Source of the DNA: JBKHYJ01 sp046565505
GTDB lineage: Bacteria > Acidobacteriota > Blastocatellia > UBA7656
Direction: 5' to 3'
DNA: 37,429 bases
NCBI GenBank assembly: GCA_046565505.1
Contig: JBKHYJ010000067.1
Coordinates: 1 to 37,429 of the forward strand
The stretch's first letter is position 1. Each line of letters starts with the position of its first letter. This document shows positions 8,740 through 17,189 of this stretch, piece after piece. The translations under genes and the position numbers were made by a program. Under the pieces are notes generated by a model. It did not search any database, was not told the DNA's origin, and saw nothing but the letters and a program-made list of their open reading frames with translations.

Positions 8740-11205
8740 CTACTCATCTCCGTCCAATACGCCATCCGAATTGTAATCGATGCCTAATCGCGCGCCGGTC
8801 CCCGCGGGCACGCCTGTGAAGGTCAATTCCGCGCCTGTGCCCGCGGCCTGCGTCAGCTCTTGCAATGACAGCGTCGCGTCCTGCTTCCTGTCGGGCCGGA
8901 ATCTGCCGCCGCCCAGGTAAACGAACCCTCGCCTCTCGCCATGAAAAAGGCCCTTGACCACGAGATCACAGTTGCCGGCGTCAGACTGCTGCATCAGCAG
9001 GGCGATCCGCGGTGATGAGGCCGGCGATGCCCGGTCCTCGCCCGGCAGTGTCACCTGTAAACCGACGGCGGGCGCGATCCCGCTGTCGAAGGCGAGAAGG
9101 AACGCTTCGACGTCGCGCCGGTCGTCGTCATTCCTGAACGTGAAGATTGGCACGCGCAAGAAATCCAGCAGCGTGTCAACGGAGCCATCGTGAGTGAACC
9201 CGAAGCCCGCCACCTGTTCCCCCGGCCCATTGCTCATCCCGACCTTCTGGTACATCCCGCGCAGTTGCGGGACTTTGAAATCTTGTGACTCATTCAGCAG
9301 CAGGCCGGGAATGATAAGGCTATTCGTGCCGGACCGGAACCCCGGCAAGGCCGTATGGCACTGGTTGCAGGTCAGCACCGCCGCGTCCAGCCGGCTGTTG
9401 GTGAACAGCTCCAGGCCGCGCGCCGCGCTGGGGCCGGCGGGCGGGTTCGGGTAAGTTCGGTCGAGGTTCTGCAAAGGGTTCGGCGGGTAGGTTAGAGTCT
9501 GAACGAACGCCTCGAAGCTCGCCATCTCGTCGGCCGTGAGCTGGCGCGGCCCGCCCAATAAAGACATGAACGCCGGGTTGAAGTCCGAAAACTTAGCCCT
9601 GTCACCGCGCCAATGTAACGGCTCGTCGCCGATGATGCCGCGCAACGACTGTGTAGTCATGGGGCCTTTCATCGGATGAAAGTTGCTCGCGATTACAGCG
9701 CCGGACCGTTGCACTTTCCCTTTCGGGTCCCCGAGGTCCCAGGCCAGTCCATCCCTGTGGCCGTTCAGGTGGCAGCTCGCACACGCGACATCACCGTGCG
9801 CCGATAGCCTGGCGTCATACAAGAATAACCGCCCCTCCCGGACACTCTTCGGCTCGGGATTAAAGCCGACTGATAACTGAGCGACCTCGTTACGTGTGAC
9901 CGTGCTGACCACGCTGAGCGTTTCATCGAAGCGGTTGAGCACGTACAGGCGCTCGCGCCCTTCGTCGAGGGCCAAGCCCGTCGGCCCCTGCCCCACTTTG
10001 ATCCGCTGCCGCAAGGCCCCTGCGGAATTCAACACGCCGACTTTCGCCGACCCCATCGCCGCCACGAACACTGTCCCGTCCGTCGCGCGCACAATGTCGG
10101 CGGGGAGCGCGAGGCTGTCGAGCCTTTCCTTGTCTGAGCCGGCCGGCAGGCCGCGGTCTACGTGCGGATTAAGGTCCACGGCGTCAGCCCTGGGGGCGGG
10201 CCCTTGAAGGCTCACGACACTTACGCGGCTGTCCTGGAATCTACCGCTCAGCTTCGGCTCGAACCTTATTTCGTTATGGGATTCGGTATTGGCGACGTAG
10301 AGTCTGTTGGTCTCGGGGTCGAGCGCGGCGTTGCCGACATGCGTGCCGACGCCGCGCACGGTATCGACGACCCTTGCGGCCTCGCCCGTGGCGTCAATGA
10401 TCGCCAGGTCCACATCGGCTAGCGTGTATGGCAGGATTTGCCCCCACCTCGTGTCGCCCCTTTCATCGGACCACCTTGACCCATTCCACTTGACTATCAA
10501 ACCCACTTCGGGCGCTTTGGGCAGCTTCTTAGACATCTTCGGGGAAGGCTTCGGCGGCCCCCCGGCTTGCGCGACTTTGCCGGCAGGAACGACCGTGGTC
10601 TGATTGCCGGATTCAAATACTGAGACAAACACGCGCTCGCCTGCCGGGTCCGCCGCTAGCGAGCGAGGCTGCTTGCCGGGGATGCTGAGGACCTCGGGAG
10701 GTTCGGAAAGCGCGTTGACGTTGTAAACTTTAACCTGCGCGAGCCCGGACACGCACACGAACGCCCTCTCGTGCCGCGGCCCCGCGAACGTCACGTCCGT
10801 CGGCTCATCGCCTACATCTATGGTGCGCACGACGTTACCGGCGCCGAGGTCAACAACGCTCACGGAATCCGACAGCCAGTTTGCGACCCACACCTCGCGG
10901 TCACTGCGCGCGGCGACGCTGACCGGCTCAAGGCCGACCGGAATCTCGTCCACAAGGCGGGGCGTCTCGCCCGTCAGGTCAAAGATCGAGAGCCGGTTGG
11001 CGGGCGTATTAGCGGCGAGCAGGCGCGTGCCGTCTGGAGTAATCGCGAGTGGGTGAACCTGCGGGGCTTCAAAGGCTCTGTAACTGGATTCCTGGCTCTG
11101 CGCAATCGTACGCAGTCGCGCCGGAGCGCCGATCACTATCGCTGTGAGGGATAACACAAGAACGACCGTTACACGCTTGACGCAAGAGGATGTATCGTAA
11201 AACAT
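8740..11205 (-). CDS. Secreted YVTN beta-propeller fused to di-heme cytochrome c peroxidase-like domain
   Basis: An 821-residue exported protein. It opens with a hydrophobic signal segment (residues about 10-30). Residues about 40-440 carry repeated propeller blades of the YVTN/40-residue type (for example VWVANWLSDSVSVVDL). The following domain holds two c-type heme sites, CASCH at 475-479 and CNQCH at 613-617, laid out as in MauG/bacterial cytochrome c peroxidase relatives. The extreme C-terminus is a calcium-binding loop (DYNSDGVLDGDE) of dockerin/thrombospondin-3 type. The ATG at 11205 is preceded by GAGG; a TTG at 11220 is possible. It likely acts in the periplasm or on the surface as an electron-transfer or oxidising enzyme of unknown substrate. 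It is transcribed toward the sigma operon but 121 bp away, so probably a separate unit. Confidence 0.88.
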   Translation of the reverse strand: MFYDTSSCVKRVTVVLVLSLTAIVIGAPARLRTIAQSQESSYRAFEAPQVHPLAITPDGTRLLAANTPANRLSIFDLTGETPRLVDEIPVGLEPVSVAARSDREVWVANWLSDSVSVVDLGAGNVVRTIDVGDEPTDVTFAGPRHERAFVCVSGLAQVKVYNVNALSEPPEVLSIPGKQPRSLAADPAGERVFVSVFESGNQTTVVPAGKVAQAGGPPKPSPKMSKKLPKAPEVGLIVKWNGSRWSDERGDTRWGQILPYTLADVDLAIIDATGEAARVVDTVRGVGTHVGNAALDPETNRLYVANTESHNEIRFEPKLSGRFQDSRVSVVSLQGPAPRADAVDLNPHVDRGLPAGSDKERLDSLALPADIVRATDGTVFVAAMGSAKVGVLNSAGALRQRIKVGQGPTGLALDEGRERLYVLNRFDETLSVVSTVTRNEVAQLSVGFNPEPKSVREGRLFLYDARLSAHGDVACASCHLNGHRDGLAWDLGDPKGKVQRSGAVIASNFHPMKGPMTTQSLRGIIGDEPLHWRGDRAKFSDFNPAFMSLLGGPRQLTADEMASFEAFVQTLTYPPNPLQNLDRTYPNPPAGPSAARGLELFTNSRLDAAVLTCNQCHTALPGFRSGTNSLIIPGLLLNESQDFKVPQLRGMYQKVGMSNGPGEQVAGFGFTHDGSVDTLLDFLRVPIFTFRNDDDRRDVEAFLLAFDSGIAPAVGLQVTLPGEDRASPASSPRIALLMQQSDAGNCDLVVKGLFHGERRGFVYLGGGRFRPDRKQDATLSLQELTQAAGTGAELTFTGVPAGTGARLGIDYNSDGVLDGDE

Positions 11206-11609
11206 AGAATCGGACCTCAAGATTTTCAGATTGCATTGAGCCAGCTTTATCCCGCCGGTAGAGCGAACGTGCTTGTTCGTGGGAAGTGATTATAACAGTT
11301 CAATGCGGCCTGTCTATAGACCCTAAGCGCCTCAGCTTTTGAGGATATTCCGAGGCCGGCGGCCCGGGGGCCGGGGCGAGTGGTCTCGATGCCAGCGGCC
11401 CGAAGGCCGTGGCATCGGAAGGCTTTGACATCGGAGGCTGGATTCATAAAGCTTCACGAACTCGGCGCGCGCGGATGCGGGATCTGCCGATTCGACCAAC
11501 CCGGCCTCCGGGTTTCTACTCAACACATCCATAGCGCAAGCCTTTTGCGCTCGGCGCATGTCGGTGCTAGCATGGGACATCGTGTGGTGAAAACGGATGG
11601 GAGATAGAC
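11206..11609. other. Divergent intergenic region with strong hairpins
   Basis: This gap separates the minus-strand cytochrome from the plus-strand ABM gene and should hold both promoters. I see no convincing promoter pair: a TTGACA at 11425-11430 lacks a well-spaced -10 box. A strong stem-loop lies at 11387-11417 (described separately) and a perfect 7-bp stem with a 3-nt loop lies at 11498-11514 (AACCCGG/CCGGGTT). No gene is evident. Confidence 0.4.
11387..11417. repeat. Strong inverted repeat
   Basis: CGATGCCA and CGGCC pair with GGCCG and TGGCATCG around a CGAA loop, with a single bulged G: 13 paired positions. No T-run follows on either strand, so it is not a standard terminator. It may be a regulatory site or an RNA structure in the leader region. 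Confidence 0.55.
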
Positions 11610-11909
11610 ATGGTTAAAGTAGCCCTGCTCGTTCGACTCGAAGCGAAACCTGGCAAAGAAGCGGATATGGAAAATTTCCTTCGCGCGGGACTTGCGCTCG
11701 TCGAACAAGAGCCTGCCACTACGGTGTGGTTCGCGATACGGATAGGCCCTTCGACATTTGGCATCTTCGACGCATTCGCGGACGAGGAGGGCAGGCAGGC
11801 CCACCTTTCCGGGCAAGTCGCCGCCGCGCTGATGCAGAAGGCCCCGGAGCTTTTGGCTGAGCCGCCCATTATCGAAAGAGTTGATGTCATTGCGGCAAGG
11901 CTGCCCTGA
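11610..11909 (+). CDS. Antibiotic biosynthesis monooxygenase (ABM) domain protein
   Basis: A 99-residue single-domain protein with the ferredoxin-like ABM fold pattern: an opening beta strand (KVALLVRLEAKPG), a helix after KEADMENFL, then strands in TTVWFAIRIG and TFGIFDAF, and a closing helix and strand. Such proteins are cytosolic dimers that act as quinol-type monooxygenases or stress-related enzymes; the substrate cannot be read from sequence. A good Shine-Dalgarno (GGGAG, about 6 nt spacing) fixes the start. It is followed 96 bp later by msrA in the same direction, so the pair may respond together to oxidative stress, which is inference. Confidence 0.85.
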   Translation: MVKVALLVRLEAKPGKEADMENFLRAGLALVEQEPATTVWFAIRIGPSTFGIFDAFADEEGRQAHLSGQVAAALMQKAPELLAEPPIIERVDVIAARLP

Positions 11910-11991
11910 TGGTCGCTCTGACCCGCCATGCTCAGAAACAGGTTCAATGGCAAATCGTTTATTGACGCGGGCAGTTACGCGCCCATTGGTC

Positions 11992-11997
11992 GGGAGG
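11992..11997 (+). promoter_or_regulatory. Shine-Dalgarno deciding the msrA start
   Basis: GGGAGG, 8 nt before the ATG at 12006. It supports a start at the signal peptide rather than at the upstream in-frame ATG at 11928. Confidence 0.65.
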
Positions 11998-12005
11998 TGG
12001 TATAT

Positions 12006-12671
12006 ATGACTCGTTTTCTTTTCCGGTCCCTCGCGCTCTTCCTCGCCGCGGCAACGCTCGCCTGCAACGCGGCGACTGCCGCCGTTGTGATTCCAGACCC
12101 TGTTATCGATGCGCCGCTCGCGGCCGTAAAAGGCGAGCAGACCGCAGTCATCGCGGGAGGCTGTTTTTGGGGCGTCCAGGCCGTCTTCAAGCATGTGAAG
12201 GGGGTCAAAGACTCTGTGTCCGGGTACGCAGGCGGGTCGGCCAATACGGCTCATTACGAGATGGTGGGCACGGGTAAAACGGGCCACGCTGAATCCGTTC
12301 AGATAACTTACGACCCGTCTCAAATATCTTACGGCCAGCTCCTGAAGGTATTTTTTTCGGTCGCCCATGACCCCACGCAACTGAACCGGCAGGGGCCCGA
12401 CACGGGAACTCAATACCGCTCGGCCATCTTTTATTCCAATGAAGAGCAGAAGCGCATTGCACAAGCCTACATAGATCAGCTAAATCAGGCTAAGGTATTC
12501 GACCAGCCTATCGTGACCCAGGTCGTCGCGCTCAATTCCTTCTACAAGGCCGAGGCTTACCATCAGGATTACGCCTTTCATCACCCCAATCAGCCTTATA
12601 TAGTGATGCACGACCTCCCTAAGATAGAAAACCTTCGGAAGCAATTCCCCGACCTTTACGTACCGAAGTGA
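12006..12671 (+). CDS. msrA: Exported peptide-methionine (S)-S-oxide reductase
   Basis: A 221-residue MsrA that reduces methionine-S-sulfoxide in proteins. The catalytic motif GGCFWG is present with nucleophile Cys53. Residues 1-25 form a signal peptide (Arg, a hydrophobic stretch, then small residues), so the enzyme should work in the cell envelope. No cysteine follows Cys53, so the usual C-terminal resolving cysteine is missing and recycling must use a one-cysteine mechanism. The start at 12006 is chosen because GGGAGG at 11992-11997 lies 8 nt upstream and the signal peptide begins there; the frame is open further upstream to an ATG at 11928. The neighbouring ABM gene may be co-transcribed. 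Confidence 0.93.
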   Translation: MTRFLFRSLALFLAAATLACNAATAAVVIPDPVIDAPLAAVKGEQTAVIAGGCFWGVQAVFKHVKGVKDSVSGYAGGSANTAHYEMVGTGKTGHAESVQITYDPSQISYGQLLKVFFSVAHDPTQLNRQGPDTGTQYRSAIFYSNEEQKRIAQAYIDQLNQAKVFDQPIVTQVVALNSFYKAEAYHQDYAFHHPNQPYIVMHDLPKIENLRKQFPDLYVPK

Positions 12672-12752
12672 TCTGCGCCCGCCGGAGTCGCGTTCTGCCT
12701 TTGCGGCCCCAAGCGGGACGCAAGGCCGGCCGAACCTTTACGCGCTTCACCC

Positions 12753-13787
12753 TCATCGGGCCGACCGCAGCTTCTTAATGGCCTCGCGTATTCCCTCTGC
12801 GTTCTTATCGCCGGGCGCCATGCGCAAGTACTCTTCCAGCTCGCTTGCCGCCCCCGCGCGGTCGCCCCTCTTTTCGTAAAGCCGCGCCATCTGAAGGTGT
12901 ACGGCGGCGAGCTTCCGCCCGCTCAGCTCGTGGGCGCGCTCAAGCTCCTTCTGCGCGACATCGAGTGATCGATCACGTTCCGAAGACGCCTGCTTCGATT
13001 TCGACGGGTCCAGGGTCGAGGCGTGGTCTATGAGCGCCGTCGCCCTGCGCAACAATATTCCGGCGTCGTTCGGGCTCAGGCGGGAGGCTTCGGCGAAGGC
13101 CGCCGCGGCCACGGCGTATTTCTTCTGCATCATCATGACGAGCCCGAATGACTGGTAGACCCTGTGGTCCTCCGGGTTGATTCTGCGGGCCACCTCGAAC
13201 TCGGCTATGGCCTCGTCGAGCCGGCTCGCGGAAATGAATTCATTGCCGAGCGCGAAGTGAGCGTCAAAGTAATCCGCGTAAATCTTTATGGCCTCGCGCA
13301 GCGCCGCGATGGCCTCTTCGCGCTTCTGCTCTTTCGAGAGCCTCATCGCGCGGGCTAGCGCGTCACGCGCGGCCTCGGGCACCGGCTGAGTAAAAACAAT
13401 GCCGGCGGACGGGGCGCGCGGCCCGCCTTTGGGCGTGAGCGTTATTTCAACGGACCGCGTCTCGCCGGGATTGTTCTCGCCCGGCCTCACGTAAAACTCT
13501 ATGCGCTCACTGGCAGAGTTATAATTCGCGTTGGAGATCACAATGAAGTAGCTCGTATCCCTCAACCCTGTGAAGAAGAAATCACCTTCGTTGCTCGTCA
13601 CGGTCTGACTGATCGTCAGGCCATTGCCTGTTTGAAGCTCCACTATTACGCTAGAAACATTTCTGCCGCTCGAATCGCGTACCTTGCCGCGTATGGTGTT
13701 CCCCTGCTGCGCGCCCGCCACCGCCGCGAGCGAAAGGCCAAGCAGAACAACCGGGATTAATGTCATTAAGGCGCGTATTTTCATCAT
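12753..13787 (-). CDS. Secreted carboxypeptidase-regulatory-like/TPR protein
   Basis: A 344-residue protein with a clear signal peptide (residues 1-26, ending AGAQQ). Residues about 30-120 are a carboxypeptidase regulatory-like beta-sandwich (GKVRDSSGRNVSSVIVEL and the later GDFFFTGL), as used in cell-surface and TonB-linked proteins of Acidobacteriota and Bacteroidota. Residues about 140-340 carry four or more tetratricopeptide repeats (for example ARRINPEDHRVYQSFGL). It presumably acts as a periplasmic scaffold. A GGGAG Shine-Dalgarno lies 5 nt before the first ATG. It lies downstream of the Oar-like receptor on the same strand but a terminator at 13821-13859 separates them, so they are at most partly co-transcribed. 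Confidence 0.88.
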   Translation of the reverse strand: MMKIRALMTLIPVVLLGLSLAAVAGAQQGNTIRGKVRDSSGRNVSSVIVELQTGNGLTISQTVTSNEGDFFFTGLRDTSYFIVISNANYNSASERIEFYVRPGENNPGETRSVEITLTPKGGPRAPSAGIVFTQPVPEAARDALARAMRLSKEQKREEAIAALREAIKIYADYFDAHFALGNEFISASRLDEAIAEFEVARRINPEDHRVYQSFGLVMMMQKKYAVAAAAFAEASRLSPNDAGILLRRATALIDHASTLDPSKSKQASSERDRSLDVAQKELERAHELSGRKLAAVHLQMARLYEKRGDRAGAASELEEYLRMAPGDKNAEGIREAIKKLRSAR

Positions 13788-13820
13788 AGGCTCTCCCTTG
13801 TGATCGCCGGCGGGCGCGGG

Positions 13821-13859
13821 AAAGAAAAAGTGGTGGAGCTTGCGATCAGCTCCACCACT
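13821..13859 (-). terminator. Rho-independent terminator of the Oar-like receptor gene
   Basis: A perfect 11-bp stem (GTGGTGGAGCT paired with AGCTCCACCAC) with a 7-nt loop spans 13830-13858. On the minus strand it is followed directly by TTTTTCTTT. It lies 28 bp after the stop of the receptor gene at 13887, as expected for its terminator. Confidence 0.9.
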
Positions 13860-13886
13860 GTCAAAGAGTCTGCCTTGCGGGTCTGC

Positions 13887-16800
13887 TTAGAAGGTGAACT
13901 TCAGAGCAAACTGGAAGGCGCGCGGGCCGCCCGTGCCGAAGATGTTGGTCGTGCGTTGCGTCGGGCTGAACACCGTGAATTCAAAGCCCGGCGTCGCCGC
14001 GTCTTCGGCCGCGGGGAGGGCCGTATCTGTGATGTTGGTCTTGTTTGCGACGTTGAAGAGGTTGAAGACCTCGCCGATCAGGTCGAGCCTCTTCGACTCG
14101 CTGATCCTGAACGACTTCGTCAGCCGCACATCCTGCGAGATGACTGAATCGCCGCCTATCTGCGTTGACGCGGGCAATTCCGCAAGCTCGCGCAACGGCG
14201 TGCCGAATGGATCGACGGGGACCCCGTCTTCTATCCTGGCGGCGAACGTGTTCCTGTTAGCGTTGTAGTCCCTGATTAACTGGTTCAGTTCGCCCACGGA
14301 GCGGATCCGCCTGCCAACGTCACCCGGGTCCGTGCCCGGCAGGTAGCTCAGGAACCCGCCGCTGCCGGTCAGGTCAACGTCGTCCGGCAGGAACGCGCTT
14401 AACGGCAGGCCGCTCATCGCGGTTGAAATGAGCGAAACCGTCCAGCCCCCGAGCACGCTCTTCTTAAACCGGGAAGAGCTGTCCCTGTAGAACGGCAGCT
14501 CATAAACGGCGCTGACCACCAGCCTGTGCGTGCGATCAAGCGCCCCCGGCCCGAACTCTTTGCGGAAGTTCAGCGGGTCCGTGATGATGTTACCCAGCCC
14601 GAGACCGTCTGTTCCGAACGTCTTCAGCCTGGACAACGTGTAGCTGGCCGTGAGCTGGAACCCATTAGAGAAGCGGCGGTCGAGGCGCAGGAGCAGAGCC
14701 TTGTAAGTAGAGAACGCCGAAGAGTCCGTGTAAGGGACGTGCAGCGGGTTGCCGCCGGCGTCTACGATATTGGGGAATACAGGAAGCGGGTTGCCGTTTC
14801 GATCGACGCGGTCCGCAAAATTCGCGTCGTAGTTTAGCACCTCATGCAACCCCTTGCGGTAATTGAAATCGGCCTGGAACACCATGTTGCCGGGGAGTTC
14901 CTTCTGGAACCCGATGGCGTACTGCAAAGAGTAAGGCACCTGGAATCCGCTCGCGAACAGCGGCCCTGATATGGCGCCGCCCGTGCACTCGATGGATGTC
15001 GCGGTGCAATCGCCGAAGACCGTCGACTCCAACTCCGTGCGGAGCCTCGGCAACAGCGGCAGGAAGTCTCTCAGCGTTATGAACCCTCTCCTTGAGCCGG
15101 GCGTCGGGTCGAAGCGCGCGTCGTTCAGATTGTCCGTGCCTCTCGGCAACAGGTTGCTGAACACCTGAGTCCCCTGGAGCAGCAGGATCGCGCCCGGAGG
15201 GCCGAGGTCCGCGCGCTCAAACAGCCTCTGGTTGTCAATGACCGTGTCGTAGTAAATGCCGAACCCGCCTCTTATGACCGTGCGGCCCTTGCCCGACACG
15301 TCCCATGCGAAGCCCACGCGCGGGGCGATGTTATTCTTATCGCTGGCCGGGGGGCTCGTCCCGTCGTCGAAGAATGGGGCGACGATGGCCGGGCGGCTCA
15401 GGTCGTGGTTCCACAGGTTCGTGTCATAGCGGTACGCCAGCCCGAAGTTGAGCGTCAGGTTGCGCGTGGCCTTCCACTGGTCGGTGGCGTAGAACTGATA
15501 GCGGTTATTGATCGTCGCGCCGCCGGGCGTGTTGAATGGCAGCCTCGGGTCGCCTATGCCTATCTGCAAGTCGCGCACGGGCGCGTTGAGGAAGTCCTCT
15601 TCCGTCTCGAGCGCGTCCACGCCTGTGAATGAGGGGCCGAATAACCGTATCACCCCGGGCACCAGGAACTGTAGGAGGCCGCCGATGTTCGTCCGCTCCC
15701 AGTTGCCGCCGAAGCGGAACGTGTGTGCCCCCCTGGTCCACGTCACGTCGTCACGTATCTGGTGCCGCTTCTGTATGGTCTCTTGCGGCGTGATGCGATT
15801 CGTCCCCGAGCGCCACGACTGGTCGGTCCCTTCGAGGACTCGTATCTCAGGGAAGCCGGGCGTCGCCGCGCCTATGGTGTTGTGGAAATCGTTGTAACTG
15901 TAGTGGAGGTCATTGAACAGGTTCGCCGTGAAGCTGTGGGTCGTGCCTATGACGAACCCATCAGAGCGATTCTCGTTGACCTGGTCGTTGGACTGGAAGA
16001 TGCCGCTGGCGGACTGCCTGGGGACGATCCCCGTCCCGAGCGGGTTCGCCTGTATCTGGTCGTTCTCGTCGTGCGAGTAACGGCCGAACAGGTTGGTCTT
16101 ATCGCTGACCACCCAATCGACCTTGCCGGTAACCAGGAGGTTATTGAAAGGGCTTCCCGTGAACCCGTTGAAGCCGCGGACGGTCGGGGGCGTAAGGCGT
16201 ATCACGACGCCGTCCTGGTTATAGTATTCCGCGTTGCCGAAGAAGAACACCTTGTCTTTCTTGATCGGGCCGCTGAAGGTCCCGCCGAACTGCTGCCTGT
16301 CGAAGGGTATCTCTTTCACGCGCAGCTCGGGCGGTATGCCGTGTATGGCGTCGAGCCTGTTGAGCGCGGGGTAGGCCGCGAAGGCCGAGTCGCGCCAGTA
16401 GGCGTAGCCGTTACCGTGGAATCCATTCGACCCCGACCGGCTGACCACGTTCACGGAGCCCGTCGCCGAAGCGCCCGTCGAAAGGTCATAGTTCGAGATG
16501 CCCACCTGAAACTCCTGGACTATCTCCTGCGAGAAGTTTTGAACCGTCGTGCCGACGACGTTATCGACCACGGACGCGCCGTCCACGGTGATCTGTGTAG
16601 AGCGGCCCGCCTGGCCGGCGATTGACACGCCCAGGTAATTCGATTTCGTCGGGTCGAACCCGCCGCCATCGACCGTCTCCGCGCCCGGCTGGAGCCGCGC
16701 AAGGTCGAGGAAGTTGCGCCCGTTCAGCGGCAGGTTCTCTATCTGGACCGTGCCGACGACGCCCGACACGGTGTTGTCCGTGCGGTCTATGCGGGCCTCG

Positions 16801-17189
16801 CCGCCGCCGGTGACCGTCACCTCTTCATTCTTGGTGCCTACCTCTAACTGGAAGTCGAGCGGCACGTTCGAGCCGACATCGACCTTGATGCTTGAGGCTA
16901 CTGAGGACTTGAAGTTCTGGCCCGTGGCCCTGACTTCATAGACTCCCGGCGGGAGTTGCGCTATACGGTAGCGGCCATCGTCCCCCGTAGTCGTGTTACG
17001 AGTTAGGTTCGTGGCAGCATTACGGACCGTTATCGTCGCCTGCTGCACGATCGCGCCTTGCGGGTCGGTCACCGTCCCCTCGATTGCCCCGGTCGGCTCC
17101 TGCACCGCTAGCAGCGGCTGCGCCGTACTAAGCATGACCATGGCTAGAGAGAGGGCGGTTACTAACCACTTTTTGCATTGATTAACCAT
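13887..17189 (-). CDS. Oar-like TonB-dependent receptor with N-terminal carboxypeptidase-regulatory domain
   Basis: An 1100-residue outer-membrane protein. Residues 1-30 are a signal peptide. Residues about 33-115 form a carboxypeptidase regulatory-like domain (GTVTDPQGAIVQQATITV). A plug domain follows, with ENLPLNGRNFLDLARLQPG and the ITVDGASVVDN stretch, and the rest is a long beta-barrel rich in aromatic strands, ending in the terminal FALKFTF typical of BamA-inserted barrels. This matches the large Oar/OmpA-like receptor family expanded in Acidobacteriota. I see no obvious TonB box. Substrate is unknown; such receptors often take up glycans or peptides, and the divergent GH2 gene upstream would fit a carbohydrate. 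An AGGAG Shine-Dalgarno lies 8 nt before the ATG. Confidence 0.93.
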   Translation of the reverse strand: MVNQCKKWLVTALSLAMVMLSTAQPLLAVQEPTGAIEGTVTDPQGAIVQQATITVRNAATNLTRNTTTGDDGRYRIAQLPPGVYEVRATGQNFKSSVASSIKVDVGSNVPLDFQLEVGTKNEEVTVTGGGEARIDRTDNTVSGVVGTVQIENLPLNGRNFLDLARLQPGAETVDGGGFDPTKSNYLGVSIAGQAGRSTQITVDGASVVDNVVGTTVQNFSQEIVQEFQVGISNYDLSTGASATGSVNVVSRSGSNGFHGNGYAYWRDSAFAAYPALNRLDAIHGIPPELRVKEIPFDRQQFGGTFSGPIKKDKVFFFGNAEYYNQDGVVIRLTPPTVRGFNGFTGSPFNNLLVTGKVDWVVSDKTNLFGRYSHDENDQIQANPLGTGIVPRQSASGIFQSNDQVNENRSDGFVIGTTHSFTANLFNDLHYSYNDFHNTIGAATPGFPEIRVLEGTDQSWRSGTNRITPQETIQKRHQIRDDVTWTRGAHTFRFGGNWERTNIGGLLQFLVPGVIRLFGPSFTGVDALETEEDFLNAPVRDLQIGIGDPRLPFNTPGGATINNRYQFYATDQWKATRNLTLNFGLAYRYDTNLWNHDLSRPAIVAPFFDDGTSPPASDKNNIAPRVGFAWDVSGKGRTVIRGGFGIYYDTVIDNQRLFERADLGPPGAILLLQGTQVFSNLLPRGTDNLNDARFDPTPGSRRGFITLRDFLPLLPRLRTELESTVFGDCTATSIECTGGAISGPLFASGFQVPYSLQYAIGFQKELPGNMVFQADFNYRKGLHEVLNYDANFADRVDRNGNPLPVFPNIVDAGGNPLHVPYTDSSAFSTYKALLLRLDRRFSNGFQLTASYTLSRLKTFGTDGLGLGNIITDPLNFRKEFGPGALDRTHRLVVSAVYELPFYRDSSSRFKKSVLGGWTVSLISTAMSGLPLSAFLPDDVDLTGSGGFLSYLPGTDPGDVGRRIRSVGELNQLIRDYNANRNTFAARIEDGVPVDPFGTPLRELAELPASTQIGGDSVISQDVRLTKSFRISESKRLDLIGEVFNLFNVANKTNITDTALPAAEDAATPGFEFTVFSPTQRTTNIFGTGGPRAFQFALKFTF

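Noticed and set aside
11425..11430. TTGACA as -35 box for the ABM gene
   Set aside because: No -10-like hexamer lies at 16-18 nt; the nearest AT-rich hexamer is too close.
12006..12080. Possible lipoprotein signal in MsrA (Cys at residue 20)
   Set aside because: The residues before the Cys read T-L-A, which does not fit the lipobox with Leu at -3. An ordinary signal peptide is the simpler reading.
15723..16625. Plus-strand open frame of 300 codons opposite the Oar-like receptor
   Set aside because: It lies wholly inside a well-supported receptor gene and encodes a Val/Arg-rich sequence with no recognisable domain.
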